Assembly (NCBI RefSeq): GCF_030687575.1
Contig: NZ_CP117439.1
Coordinates: 1,550,001-1,614,000, forward strand
From: Pseudomonas sp. FP2309
Lineage (GTDB): Bacteria; Pseudomonadota; Gammaproteobacteria; Pseudomonadales; Pseudomonadaceae
Reading direction: 5' to 3'
DNA: 64,000 nt
The translations under genes and the position numbers were made by a program. This document shows, in pieces, positions 24,049-32,979 of the stretch (position 1 is its first letter; every line of letters starts with the position of its first letter). The notes under the pieces are model-generated. The model was not told where the DNA came from. It saw only the letters and a program-made list of their open reading frames with translations, and ran no database searches.

Positions 24049-26073
24049 ATGACCACGGAATTTCCTGACGGTGACCGTGCGTACCGTGAGGCGTATTTCC
24101 GTGGGCTGCGACCCGACCCAGACCTCTGGATCGACGAGTGGGCCGACGAGTACATGCGCATCCCGCGAGATACCGGCGCCCCTGAACCCGGCCAGTACCG
24201 CACGGATCGGACGCCGTACGCTCGCGAACCCATGCGCTGCCTGTCACCGGCTCACCCTTGCCGGCGAGTCATCACCATGGTGGCCTCGCAGCTGATGAAA
24301 ACCCAGATCGCCTTGAACTGGATGGGCGGACTGATCCACATGGCACCGTCCAACATCCTGGCGCTGTTGCCCAGTCTGAGTCTGTCCAAGCGGGTGTCCG
24401 GACGGATCAGCAAGACGATCAAGGCGACCCCAGAACTGGCGAAGCGAGTAGCGGCCAGCCGCTCGCGGGATGCCCGCAACACCATGGATACAAAGGAGTT
24501 TGAGGGCGGCGCCTTGTACGTCACCACAGCGGGTTCGGCTGCAAACCTTTCCGAATTGTCGGCACGCTACATCTACGGTGATGAGGTCGACCGATGGGAG
24601 AATGACGTCGGCCAGGAGGGTGATCCCATCGTGCTGGCAGAGACGCGGGCGACCAACTTCGGGCGCAATGCCAAGATCTACTTTTCTAGCTCGCCGACGA
24701 TCAAGGGCGCCTCGCGGATCGCGGACCTGTTCGAGTCCAGCGACCAGCGTTACTACTACGTGCCGTGCCCTTCATGCGGGCATATGCAGGTGCTGGAGTG
24801 GGAGCGGCTGCTCTATAGCAAGGACTACCGCACGGTTCACTACCAGTGCGCCGCGCCTGAATGTGACGTCCTGATCGAGGAGCATCACAAGACCGACATG
24901 CTCGCCCGTGGCGAGTGGCGTGCCCATGGCAGCGGCGATGGCAAGACGGTGGGTTTCCACCTGAATGCCCTCTACTCGCCGATTGGTTGGAAGGACTGGG
25001 CCTCGCTTGCCGAGGAGTTCGAAGACGCCAAGAAGGCCCAGGCCAAGGGTGACATGGGCCTGATGCAGGTGTTCTACAACACCCGACTCGCCAAGGTCTG
25101 GGACAGCGCGCAAGAGCAGACTAAGGCCGAAGTGCTGGTCGCTCGGGCACGGCTGGAGACCTACACCCTCGGCAGCATGCCGGTGGGCGTGCTGATGCTG
25201 ACCGGCGCCGTCGACGTCCAGGCCAACCGCCTGGAACTGATGGTGATGGGCTTCGGTGTCGGCATGGAACGGTGGGTGGTCGACCACCAGGTGATCTGGG
25301 GCGATCCAGCCGATGAGCGCACTTGGGCTGTGTTGGACGAAAAGCTCAAGGTTCGCTACCGGCATCCCTGCGGTGTCGCGCTGGCGATCCTGGCGACGGG
25401 CGTCGACTCTGGCGGTCACCACACCGATGAGGTGTATCAGTTCTGCCGTGTGCGGCGCTGGCGAAACATCTTCGCGATCAAGGGCGCGAGCAAGCCCGGA
25501 AGACCGGTGATTGCTCAGCGGCCTTCTATGGTCGACGTGACTTGGAAGGGCCAAACCGAACGCGGCGGAGCCGAGTTGTGGTTTGTCGGTACCGACACTG
25601 CCAAGGACTGGATCTACAACCGCTACGCCTTCGAGGACGGCCCTGGCTCGCTGCACTTTGCCAACGACTTGCCGGACGAGTTCTTCGCCCAGTGCGTGGC
25701 AGAGCGCAAGGTCGCCCGATACGTCAAAGGCTACAAGCGTATCGAGTGGGTCAAGGGCAAGGCTGAGCGCAACGAGGCGCTCGACCTTATGGTGTATTGC
25801 CTGTCGATGGCGCATTACCTCGGTATCAACCGGTACCAGGAACACGAATGGGAACGGGTGCGGCAAGCGCTGGCTCAGTCCGGTTTGTTCGACGATGTGT
25901 TGGGTGTCAAGCCCGTGCAGGGCGAGCGCGTTGACGCTGACGAAATACCGACACCAGTAGCGGCGCGTCAGTCGCTACCCGCACCGCCACCTGCTGCACC
26001 TGTCGCCCAACCGCGCCCCGCTGCACCCCCTCAACGCCGCAGCTCCACCAGCGGTTACCTGAAGAGACGCTGA
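24049..26073 (+). CDS. Terminase large subunit, lambda GpA family
   Basis: 674 aa. The ATPase has a deviant Walker A around VASQLMKTQIALNW, as usual for GpA, and Walker B RYIYGDEVDRW. A zinc-finger-like CPSCGH...CAAPEC (about 243-275) and nuclease-region acidic residues (TGAVDVQANRLEL, VDSGGHHTDEVY) follow. It cuts concatemers at cos and drives DNA into the head. The tail after residue 620 is Pro/Ala-rich. Confidence 0.95.
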   Translation: MTTEFPDGDRAYREAYFRGLRPDPDLWIDEWADEYMRIPRDTGAPEPGQYRTDRTPYAREPMRCLSPAHPCRRVITMVASQLMKTQIALNWMGGLIHMAPSNILALLPSLSLSKRVSGRISKTIKATPELAKRVAASRSRDARNTMDTKEFEGGALYVTTAGSAANLSELSARYIYGDEVDRWENDVGQEGDPIVLAETRATNFGRNAKIYFSSSPTIKGASRIADLFESSDQRYYYVPCPSCGHMQVLEWERLLYSKDYRTVHYQCAAPECDVLIEEHHKTDMLARGEWRAHGSGDGKTVGFHLNALYSPIGWKDWASLAEEFEDAKKAQAKGDMGLMQVFYNTRLAKVWDSAQEQTKAEVLVARARLETYTLGSMPVGVLMLTGAVDVQANRLELMVMGFGVGMERWVVDHQVIWGDPADERTWAVLDEKLKVRYRHPCGVALAILATGVDSGGHHTDEVYQFCRVRRWRNIFAIKGASKPGRPVIAQRPSMVDVTWKGQTERGGAELWFVGTDTAKDWIYNRYAFEDGPGSLHFANDLPDEFFAQCVAERKVARYVKGYKRIEWVKGKAERNEALDLMVYCLSMAHYLGINRYQEHEWERVRQALAQSGLFDDVLGVKPVQGERVDADEIPTPVAARQSLPAPPPAAPVAQPRPAAPPQRRSSTSGYLKRR

Positions 26074-26074
26074 T

Positions 26075-26281
26075 ATGTCGTTTACCCCGAAGCACCTCGA
26101 AGCCATCGAGCGCGCCATTGCGCGCGGTGAAAAGACCGTGCGCTACAGCGACCGCACGGTGGAGTACCGCTCCATCGACGAACTGCTCAAGGCGCGCGAC
26201 GAGATCCGCACGTCGCTGACCAACGCCGCCGGACCGCGCTCTCGCGTGGTTCGGCTCACTCACGGAGGCAAGGGACTCTAA
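26075..26281 (+). CDS. gpW-like head-tail joining protein
   Basis: 68 aa. Two helices flank a hairpin (LEAIERAIARGEKTVRYSDRTVEYRSIDELLKARDEI), the fold pattern of lambda gpW, and the gene lies between terminase and portal as in lambda. It plugs or extends the portal after packaging. Its TAA shares a base with the portal ATG. Confidence 0.85.
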   Translation: MSFTPKHLEAIERAIARGEKTVRYSDRTVEYRSIDELLKARDEIRTSLTNAAGPRSRVVRLTHGGKGL

Positions 26282-27762
26282 TGGCCCGACATTATCCGAC
26301 GCTGACCCGTAATGGATTCTTGCTGCCGTCGAACATCAAGGCCAGTTACGAAGGCGCCGGTGAGGGCCGACGTTCGGCCAGTTGGGAAGCCACCGACAAC
26401 GGCATCAACAGCATCAACACCCCGGCGCTGCGCAACCTACGGGCACGTTCGCGGGCGGCGGTGCGCAATGACCCGTACGCGTTCAACGTCATCGACAAGC
26501 GCGTCAGCAACCTGATCGGCACCGGCATCACGCCCAGGCCGACCACGGATGACGCGGCACTGCGCAAGCTCAAGCAGCAGCTGTGGGATGACTGGGTGGA
26601 TGAGGCTGACGCCGATGAGCTGACCGACTTCTACGGCATGCAGGCTCTGGTGGCGCGCACCGTTGAAACGGCCGGTGAATGCTTTGTGCGATTGCGGCCC
26701 CGCAGCCCGAGTGAAGGCTTGGCGGTACCGCTGCAGCTGCAGGCGCTGGCCCCTGAGTTTGTCCCCCACGACAAGTTCGAGACCGCCAAAAACGGCAACG
26801 TCATCCGCGCCGGGATCGAGTTCAACCCGGCCGGCAAGCGCGTGGCGTATTGGATGTATCTGTCGCACCCACGTGACTCATCGTCGTTGAACGCTGGTTA
26901 CAACCAGCTGGTGCGTGTGCCGGCGGCGCAGGTGCTGCATATATTCGAACCGATGGAGCCGGGGCAGTTGCGCGGCGTACCGCGTCTGGCGCCGGTGTTG
27001 AAGCGCCTGCGCAGCCTCGACAACTACGACGACGCGGTTCTGTTCCGCCAGGAAGTAGCGAACCTATTTGCTGGTTTCATCAAGCGACCGGCACCGGACA
27101 GCGGGCAGCAACCACGCGATCCGGTGACGGGGCAGTTGCTGACTACCGACCGCGACGGATTCACGCCGATGGTCGCCCTTGAACCCGGCACCATGCAGGA
27201 ACTGGGGCCAGGTGAAGAGGTGGAGTTCTCCACTCCACCGGACGCTGGCAACAACTACCCGGACTTCATGCGGCAGCAGCTGATGGCTGCGGCGGCGGGT
27301 TCGGGCACGCCCTACGAGATCCTCACCGGCGACATGCGCGAGGTCAATGACCGGGCGTTGCGGGTCGTGCTCAACGAGTTTCGCCGACGCCTGGAGCAAC
27401 TGCAATTTGGCGTCTACGTGCATCAACTTTGTCGCCCAGTGCGCTCCGCCTGGATGGATATGGCCGTGCTATCCGGCGCCCTGGTGCTGGACGACTACGC
27501 GCAACGTCGACGCGAATACCTGCGCACCCGTTGGGTACCGCAAGGTTGGGCCTACATCCAGCCGGTGCAGGACGTACAGGCGAGGCGCATGGAAGTGCAA
27601 GCAGGCTTTGCCTCACGCAGCGAGATGGTGCTGCGCACCGGTTACGACGCGGAAACGGTCGACACGGAAAACGCCGCCGACCTCGTTAGGGCCACCAATC
27701 TTGGCCTCAACTACACGACTCTTGAAGCCATCGAGGTGATCGATGACAAGGAACAACCATGA
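26281..27762 (+). CDS. Phage portal protein, lambda gpB family
   Basis: 493 aa. Conserved blocks are NAYGFNVIDKRVSNLIGTGI-like (here DPYAFNVIDKRVSNLIGTGI), FNPAGKRVAYWMYLSHP, GQLRGVPRLAPVLKRL, and DMREVNDRALRVVLNEFRR near the C-terminus. The portal forms the dodecameric ring at the packaging vertex. The next gene overlaps by 4 bp. Confidence 0.95.
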   Translation: MARHYPTLTRNGFLLPSNIKASYEGAGEGRRSASWEATDNGINSINTPALRNLRARSRAAVRNDPYAFNVIDKRVSNLIGTGITPRPTTDDAALRKLKQQLWDDWVDEADADELTDFYGMQALVARTVETAGECFVRLRPRSPSEGLAVPLQLQALAPEFVPHDKFETAKNGNVIRAGIEFNPAGKRVAYWMYLSHPRDSSSLNAGYNQLVRVPAAQVLHIFEPMEPGQLRGVPRLAPVLKRLRSLDNYDDAVLFRQEVANLFAGFIKRPAPDSGQQPRDPVTGQLLTTDRDGFTPMVALEPGTMQELGPGEEVEFSTPPDAGNNYPDFMRQQLMAAAAGSGTPYEILTGDMREVNDRALRVVLNEFRRRLEQLQFGVYVHQLCRPVRSAWMDMAVLSGALVLDDYAQRRREYLRTRWVPQGWAYIQPVQDVQARRMEVQAGFASRSEMVLRTGYDAETVDTENAADLVRATNLGLNYTTLEAIEVIDDKEQP

Positions 27763-28889
27763 GCAAAAAGACAAAGCCCCGCGTTTATGACAAGGCGGGC
27801 AAGCAGGTAACGGTCGCCGATAAAAGCTGGTACACGCTCCAGGCCAGCGGCGAAGCCGAGCAGCGCAATATCGAGATCTTCGTCTACGGCGAGATCGGCG
27901 CCTGGGGAGTCACCGCCAATCAGTTCGTGCAGGATCTGCGCGCCATGGATGACGGCGTGTCGCCGGTGATCGTTGCGTTCAACAGCATCGGCGGTGATCT
28001 GTTCGATGGTCTGGCGATCCACAACGCGCTCTCGCGCCTGGGTGAGCGCTGTACTGGCCGCATTGATGCCCTGGCGGCCAGCGCGGCCAGTGTTGCGGTG
28101 TGCGGCGCGCATCGGGTGGTGATTGCCGCCAATGCCATGCTGATGATTCACAACCCGTACACCTTCACCGGTGGCGATGCCGAAGACTTCCGCCGTGTCG
28201 CCGATGTCCTGGATCAGACCTTGGAAGCGATCATCGCGGCCTACAAAGCCAAGGCGCCGGACATCGACGAAGCCGAGCTGCGGCGCATGGTCAACGCCGA
28301 AACCTGGCTCACTGCCAATGAGGCGGTGGCGCTGGGCCTGGCCGATGAAGTCGGCGACGGCCTCAAGGTCAGCGCCTGTCTCGGCCAGGGCAGCGTGTTG
28401 CAGCGCTTCCAGAATGCCCCGCCCGAGCTGCTCGCCCAACTGAACGAAGAACCGGAAGTTGAACCGCCGGAACCCGATCCGGCCCCCGTGCTGGACGCGG
28501 CCAAACTGGCGCTGCTGGTCACTCAGGGATGTGCAGCGGCAGGTATCAGCAACCTGGTGGACCCGATACTCGCGACGACGAAGCTGGAAAGCGAGGCGAT
28601 AGTCCAGGCGGCGCTAACTAAGGCCAAAGCGCTGCATGGCCTGTGTGTAGCTGCTCGGTTGCCAGAGCTGACCGGCGAGTTTATCAGCGCAGGTTTGGAC
28701 GAGGCGGCCGTTAGGGCGCGCCTGTTCGACAAGCTGGTGGGCAGCGGCGGTGGGTTTGAAATCAACAACAGTTTGCCGCTGGACAATGATCCAGCTCCAA
28801 CGATCAAGGCCAAACAGGTCGATACCCATGCAGTCTGGGCGGCTCGCCAGGCATCACAGAACGGAACCTCGAAAGGAGCAAGAGCATGA
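27759..28889 (+). CDS. ClpP-like head maturation protease with C-terminal scaffold region
   Basis: 376 aa. The ClpP/crotonase-fold protease spans about residues 20-210: FNSIGGDLFDGLAIHNAL, catalytic Ser in ALAASAASVAV, catalytic His in MLMIHNPYTF. An acidic Pro-rich linker (EEPEVEPPEPDPAPV) leads into a C-terminal helical part that, as in lambda gpC/Nu3, probably serves as scaffold. It cuts portal and scaffold during head assembly. Confidence 0.92.
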   Translation: MSKKTKPRVYDKAGKQVTVADKSWYTLQASGEAEQRNIEIFVYGEIGAWGVTANQFVQDLRAMDDGVSPVIVAFNSIGGDLFDGLAIHNALSRLGERCTGRIDALAASAASVAVCGAHRVVIAANAMLMIHNPYTFTGGDAEDFRRVADVLDQTLEAIIAAYKAKAPDIDEAELRRMVNAETWLTANEAVALGLADEVGDGLKVSACLGQGSVLQRFQNAPPELLAQLNEEPEVEPPEPDPAPVLDAAKLALLVTQGCAAAGISNLVDPILATTKLESEAIVQAALTKAKALHGLCVAARLPELTGEFISAGLDEAAVRARLFDKLVGSGGGFEINNSLPLDNDPAPTIKAKQVDTHAVWAARQASQNGTSKGARA

Positions 28890-29224
28890 AAATCGAATCG
28901 ATGCACGCGGGCGAATTCCTGCTGTCCGAAGGCGCTGGCACCATTTCCCGCGAGGCGATCAATGTCGCAGCCGGACCGGCGCTGGAACCGGGCCAGATCC
29001 TGGGATTGATCACTGCCACTGGTGAGTTCGGGCCGTATCAGCCAACTGCTGAAGACGGCACTGAAAACGCTATCGCGATCCTCTACGGTCCGCTGGGGCA
29101 GTCTGATGTTGTCCGTCGCGGTCGCGCTGTCGTGCGGCTGGCCGAGGTCAGCGAAGCTCATTTGACTGGCCTCGACCCCGCTGCCGAAAAGGCTTTGGCC
29201 GCCCATTCCGTGATCGTCCGCTAA
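28886..29224 (+). CDS. Head decoration protein, lambda gpD family
   Basis: 112 aa. FLLSEGAGTISREAINVAAG...LEPGQILGLITATGEF...AIAILYGPLGQ is the gpD fold pattern. It trims the expanded head and stabilises it against DNA pressure. The start overlaps the protease stop by 4 bp. Confidence 0.92.
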   Translation: MKIESMHAGEFLLSEGAGTISREAINVAAGPALEPGQILGLITATGEFGPYQPTAEDGTENAIAILYGPLGQSDVVRRGRAVVRLAEVSEAHLTGLDPAAEKALAAHSVIVR

Positions 29225-29244
29225 GACGCTCACCATGTTTATCC

Positions 29245-29268
29245 ATCCCGCCGAGTGCGGGATTTTTC
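29245..29268 (+). terminator. Terminator-like hairpin between gpD and major capsid genes
   Basis: ATCCCGC-CGAGT-GCGGGAT followed by TTTTCG, 18 bases upstream of the capsid gene start. It is one of a family of short CCCGC/GCGGG hairpins in the late operon (also at 32387, 36829, 42616 and 43726). Confidence 0.75.
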
Positions 29269-29286
29269 GTTTCTGGAGAGTACCCC

Positions 29287-30282
29287 ATGGCCGATATCGC
29301 CATTTTTGAAGACGATGCGTTCAGCGTCTCCTCGTTGACCGCTGCAATCAATGAACAGGAATACCTGCCGGGCCGCATCAGTAGCTTGGGCCTGTTCCGT
29401 GAAGAGGGCATCAGCACGATCACCGTTCAGATCGAGAAGGATGGCGACACCCTGGCCCTGGTGCCTGCCGGTGAGCGCGGCACCTCGGGCCTGGTGGTCG
29501 GTGGCACCAAGCGTACGCTTATCCCTTTCAACACCGTGCACCTGCCGGAACGCTTCACCATCAAGGCCGATGAGATCCAGGGCATCCGCGCCTTCGGCAC
29601 CCGCAGTGAGTTGCAAGCTGTGCAGGATGTGGTTAACAAGCGCCTGGCGAAAGCGCGTCGCCAATTGGACGCTACTCACGAATTTCAACGCATGGGGGCT
29701 TTGAACGGTCAAGTGCTGGACGCCGACGGTAAGACGGTGTTGCTGGATCTCTACAAAACGTTTGGCGTCAATCGCAAAAAAATGTCCATGGGGCTTGGCA
29801 ACCCGGATACGGAACTTCGGGTCCGCGCTGGCGAAGCGCTCGATATGCAAGAGGAAGCTCTGGGTAGTGTCACCAGCAACGGCGCACGCGCGCTTTGCGG
29901 GAAAAACTTCTGGAATAAGCTGATCGTTCACAAGTCTCTCAAAGAAACGTACCTCAACACTCAGCAAGCTGCCGAGTTGCGCGGTGATGGGCGTGAAAGC
30001 TTTGAGTTCGGTGGGATCGTCTGGGAACGCTATCGCGGCAAGATCGCGGGTGTTTCATTCATCCACGACGACAAAGCGCTGCTGATTCCCGAAGGTGTCC
30101 CTGACTTGTACATCTCGTCCTTTGCGCCGGCCGACTACATGGAAACGGTCAATACTCAAGGGATTCCGTACTACAGCAAGATTGAGCCGCTGCCCTTCAA
30201 CAAGGGCGTATCTGGTGAGGCCCAGTCCAACCCGCTGCATATGTGCACTCGACCGCTGGCGCAGATCCTGCTGGAGATGTGA
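29287..30282 (+). CDS. Major capsid protein, lambda gpE family
   Basis: 331 aa with TGGAGAG before the ATG. The GpE pattern is clear: SVSSLTAAINEQEYLPGRISSLGLF, VQIEKDGDTLALVPAGERG, LRGDGRESFEFGGIVWERYRG and PEGVPDLYISSFAPADYMETVNT near the end. It builds the icosahedral shell. Confidence 0.96.
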   Translation: MADIAIFEDDAFSVSSLTAAINEQEYLPGRISSLGLFREEGISTITVQIEKDGDTLALVPAGERGTSGLVVGGTKRTLIPFNTVHLPERFTIKADEIQGIRAFGTRSELQAVQDVVNKRLAKARRQLDATHEFQRMGALNGQVLDADGKTVLLDLYKTFGVNRKKMSMGLGNPDTELRVRAGEALDMQEEALGSVTSNGARALCGKNFWNKLIVHKSLKETYLNTQQAAELRGDGRESFEFGGIVWERYRGKIAGVSFIHDDKALLIPEGVPDLYISSFAPADYMETVNTQGIPYYSKIEPLPFNKGVSGEAQSNPLHMCTRPLAQILLEM

Positions 30283-30284
30283 CC

Positions 30285-30605
30285 GTGGCCTTCCGCGATC
30301 TGATCGACGACCTCGACGATGTGGTCTTCGAAACCTTGGGCGACAGTGCCCAGATCGAAGGCCGCGCCGATCCAGTGTTAGGCATGTTCTCGGCACCGTG
30401 GAAGCAACCAGCGTTTGGCAAGGTCCACTCCGCCATACGCGAGCCTCGCTTTGAGATCCGCGTGAAGGATTCGGAAGGCCTCAGCAAAGGACTGCGGGTC
30501 ACGGTCGACGTACCGGTTTTGGACGGTGGTGGCGAATACGACCTGCTGCAGTTGGAGCCCAACGGTAATGGCCTGGTGGCCCTGATCTTGAGGAAGCGTC
30601 CATGA
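30285..30605 (+). CDS. Head-tail attachment protein, gpFII-like
   Basis: 106 aa from a GTG at 30285 with GGAG eight bases before. It contains FRDLIDDLDDVVFETLGDSAQIEG and a beta-rich end (FEIRVKDSEGL...LQLEPNGNGLVALILRKR) as in lambda gpFII/Phage_attach. Its place directly after the capsid gene supports a head-completion role. Confidence 0.8.
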   Translation: MAFRDLIDDLDDVVFETLGDSAQIEGRADPVLGMFSAPWKQPAFGKVHSAIREPRFEIRVKDSEGLSKGLRVTVDVPVLDGGGEYDLLQLEPNGNGLVALILRKRP

Positions 30606-31258
30606 GTGTCGGCAGCCATGTGCAGCAAAACCGAGATAGCGGGATGATCAACATCCTGCCGTCTGCAGTGGATTCCCAGGCCTTGCGCGAGTTCGGCCAA
30701 CGGGTGCCGAAGGCGGCGGCAGCGGCTCAGCGTCGAGCGATCAATAAGACGTTGGGCCGGCTGCGTACCCACATCGCACGGGCGGTAGGCAAGCAGGAGC
30801 GGATCGCCATCGGCGCCGTCCGGCAACGCTTGCGGGCTTATCCGGTCAGCGGTGGGGCGATGCGCGGTAAGTTGTGGTTTGGGGTCAACGCCATCGAGGC
30901 CAGCCGCATCGGACGGCCTCGGCAATCCCGCACCGGTGTCTCGGTGGCGGGGCGGCGCTACCAGGGGGCGTTCTTCAAACAGGTGTACGGCAGCAGTCCT
31001 GACATCTGGATCCGCACGTCGAGTAAACACTTCAATGCCACGGATTACCCCGAAAGCACGCAGGGTCGGCGCAGCTCTGGCTTCATTGAGGAAAGCGACA
31101 ACCGCTTCCCCTTGGCGAAAGCCAAGGTCTCGCTGGACCAGGTGCGACCGCACTTCGACAACTGGGTGAAGCGCGCCGATGAAATTTTGCTGGAGATCCT
31201 CAAGCAAGAACTCAACTTTGAATTGCAGAAGTACCTCAAGGGGACTGCCCGTGTCTGA
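30602..31258 (+). CDS. Tail completion protein, prophage minor tail Z (GpZ) family
   Basis: 218 aa. ALREFGQRVPKAAAAAQRRAINKTLGRLRTHIARAV and the basic segment GRRYQGAFFKQVYG match GpZ-like tail completion proteins. It overlaps both neighbours and probably acts at the tail top where head and tail join. Confidence 0.8.
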   Translation: MSVGSHVQQNRDSGMINILPSAVDSQALREFGQRVPKAAAAAQRRAINKTLGRLRTHIARAVGKQERIAIGAVRQRLRAYPVSGGAMRGKLWFGVNAIEASRIGRPRQSRTGVSVAGRRYQGAFFKQVYGSSPDIWIRTSSKHFNATDYPESTQGRRSSGFIEESDNRFPLAKAKVSLDQVRPHFDNWVKRADEILLEILKQELNFELQKYLKGTARV

Positions 31259-31769
31259 TCAGCCTTTCAGCCTCGACCGTCTGTATGACGCCATCGAGCA
31301 GCACCTGCAGGAGTACTTGCCGGGCATTCGGGGCGCGTCGTTCTGGCCGGATCTGTCGGCAGACACCAGCATTCCCACGCCGGTGGTGCTGCTGGAAATG
31401 GCCGAGATGGAACCGGCGACGGATATCGGTACCGGTGAAACCGCACTGACCTGCAAGTTTGAGGCGCGGATCATTGTCGATTCGATCAGCGTGGATCCGC
31501 AACGTCAGGCGGTGCAACTGGCCTCACAACTGGCAGTGCTTCTGCGGGCGCAGAGCTGGGGCTTGGAGGTCGCCAGCGCGCAGTTCGTGCGCTCCACCCA
31601 GGACTGGACCAAACCCGAACTGGATGGCTACTTCGTCTGGCTGGTGGAGTGGGATCAGACGGTTTTCCTGGGTGCTGAGGAATGGCCGTGGCCGGATGAG
31701 CCTCCAGGTTCGCTGGTCATCGACCTGGGGCCAGGCGTCGGGCCGATCAACCCGGAGGACCTGCAATGA
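31251..31769 (+). CDS. Phage tail protein of unknown family (tail terminator-like position)
   Basis: 172 aa from a GTG at 31251 inside the end of the previous gene. It starts SLDRLYDAIEQHLQEYLPGI and has a central strand-rich part (TCKFEARIIVDSISVDPQRQAVQLASQLAVLLRAQSWG). Size and place between GpZ and gpV suggest a tail terminator or tube-capping protein. Not confirmed. Confidence 0.65.
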   Translation: MSDQPFSLDRLYDAIEQHLQEYLPGIRGASFWPDLSADTSIPTPVVLLEMAEMEPATDIGTGETALTCKFEARIIVDSISVDPQRQAVQLASQLAVLLRAQSWGLEVASAQFVRSTQDWTKPELDGYFVWLVEWDQTVFLGAEEWPWPDEPPGSLVIDLGPGVGPINPEDLQ

Positions 31770-32371
31770 GCTACGCCAGTGCCGAACATGACCGCATGAT
31801 TGCCGCCATGCTGATGCCCTGTGTGGTGGTCGGTGTGGATCTGGCGGCCCCGGCGGTGCGTGTCAGCAATGGCGAATGGACGAGTGCCTGGGTGCGCTGG
31901 CACAGCCTGGCGGCCGGTAAGGCGCGGCACTGGCGGGCGCCAAGCCTGGGCGAGCAGGGGGTTTTGTTTAACCCAAGCGGCCAGGCTGGCATGGGCACGT
32001 TTATTCCCGGGCTGTACGGCAATGCCGGCGGCCCGCCGGATAATCGTGATCATGTCGAGGTCTGGCGTTTTGATGATGGTGGATCCCTGGTTTATGACTG
32101 GGAGGCCAAGACCTACACAATCACCCTGCCTACCGGCATGGTCACTATCAAGGTGGGTAGCACGGTTGTAACCGTTACGGATAACGCGGTGAATGCCAAG
32201 GTTGGCGGAACCGAGTTCGATCTGGCGCCCGGTTGGGCCGCGATCAAATCGCCTCAAATTGCGTTGATAGGTGCGGTAGAAATCGACGGCACGTTACACG
32301 TAACGAAAAGCATCACCGGCGACGCCGATATTCTGGCGGCCGGTAATAGCGACAATCACCATAAGCATTAA
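31766..32371 (+). CDS. Baseplate assembly protein V (spike)
   Basis: 201 aa. The N-terminal OB-fold part (VRVSNGEWTSAWVRWHSLAAGKARHWRAPSLGEQGVLFNPSGQ) and a C-terminal beta-helix-like run (TYTITLPTGMVTIKVGSTVVTVTDNAVNAKVGG) match P2 gpV. It ends in a His-rich tail (NSDNHHKH), which could bind the iron at the spike tip. From here on the tail is of the contractile type. Confidence 0.9.
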   Translation: MSYASAEHDRMIAAMLMPCVVVGVDLAAPAVRVSNGEWTSAWVRWHSLAAGKARHWRAPSLGEQGVLFNPSGQAGMGTFIPGLYGNAGGPPDNRDHVEVWRFDDGGSLVYDWEAKTYTITLPTGMVTIKVGSTVVTVTDNAVNAKVGGTEFDLAPGWAAIKSPQIALIGAVEIDGTLHVTKSITGDADILAAGNSDNHHKH

Positions 32372-32386
32372 CCAAAAATCACCTAC

Positions 32387-32409
32387 AGCCCGCCGCGTGC
32401 GGGCTTTTT
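32387..32409 (+). terminator. Terminator-like hairpin after gpV
   Basis: AGCCCGC-CGCGT-GCGGGCT followed by TTTTC, 17 bases before the next start. It belongs to the late-operon hairpin family. Confidence 0.72.
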
Positions 32410-32425
32410 CATGCCCGGAGAAATC

Positions 32426-32647
32426 ATGGCCAAGCCCATCGAGAAGCCCGCAACCGAAGAGCAAGCCACTGCCGTGCCGGCGTCTTTGACGTTCCGCGAT
32501 CTGGTCTACACGTCCCGCACGCTGGTTGTGCCTGATACCGAACGCACTTACCCGGTGGTCAAGGGCCTGGTGGTGGTGCCGGAGTCCGACAAAGAGGCTG
32601 TGGCCTTCCTGATGGCTAATAGCGAATACGCCGCCCAGGAGGGCTAA
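32426..32647 (+). CDS. Small phage protein between V and W
   Basis: 73 aa from the ATG at 32426 with GGAG six bases before. It has a Glu/Ala-rich start and a predicted strand-helix end (TYPVVKGLVVVPESDKEAVAFLMANSEYAAQEG). No family recognised; its position suggests a baseplate or tail role. Confidence 0.65.
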   Translation: MAKPIEKPATEEQATAVPASLTFRDLVYTSRTLVVPDTERTYPVVKGLVVVPESDKEAVAFLMANSEYAAQEG

Positions 32648-32652
32648 GCCAG

Positions 32653-32979
32653 ATGATCGGAATGGATCGCCACACCGGGCAACCCATATCCGGCATCGAG
32701 CATTTGCGGCAGTCCATCGCTGACATCTTGAGCACGCCCCTGGGCAGCCGTCGGCAGCGGCCGGAGTACGGCAGCAAGCTACGCGGGTTCGTTGACTTGC
32801 CAATCAATGCCGGCTGGAAAAGCGCGGTCCAGGCCGAAGCGGCCCGTGCCCTCGGTCGTAGTGAGCCGCGCCTGAAGCTTGAGCGAGTGACGGCGCTTTC
32901 GCTGCTGGATGGGAAAATAAACATGCTCGTTGCCGGCGAGTACCTGGGCGACAGTTTTGTTTTGGAGGTAAGCGTATGA
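32653..32979 (+). CDS. Baseplate protein W (GPW/gp25 family)
   Basis: 108 aa. IEHLRQSIADILSTPLGSRRQRPEYGSKLRGFVDLP is the gp25/GPW signature, including the conserved R-x-x-YGS. It helps start sheath assembly at the baseplate. It overlaps gene J by 4 bp. Confidence 0.92.
   Translation: MIGMDRHTGQPISGIEHLRQSIADILSTPLGSRRQRPEYGSKLRGFVDLPINAGWKSAVQAEAARALGRSEPRLKLERVTALSLLDGKINMLVAGEYLGDSFVLEVSV

Noticed and set aside
24772-25866. 364-codon minus-strand frame inside the large terminase gene.
   Set aside because: Shadow of terminase; no recognisable protein pattern.
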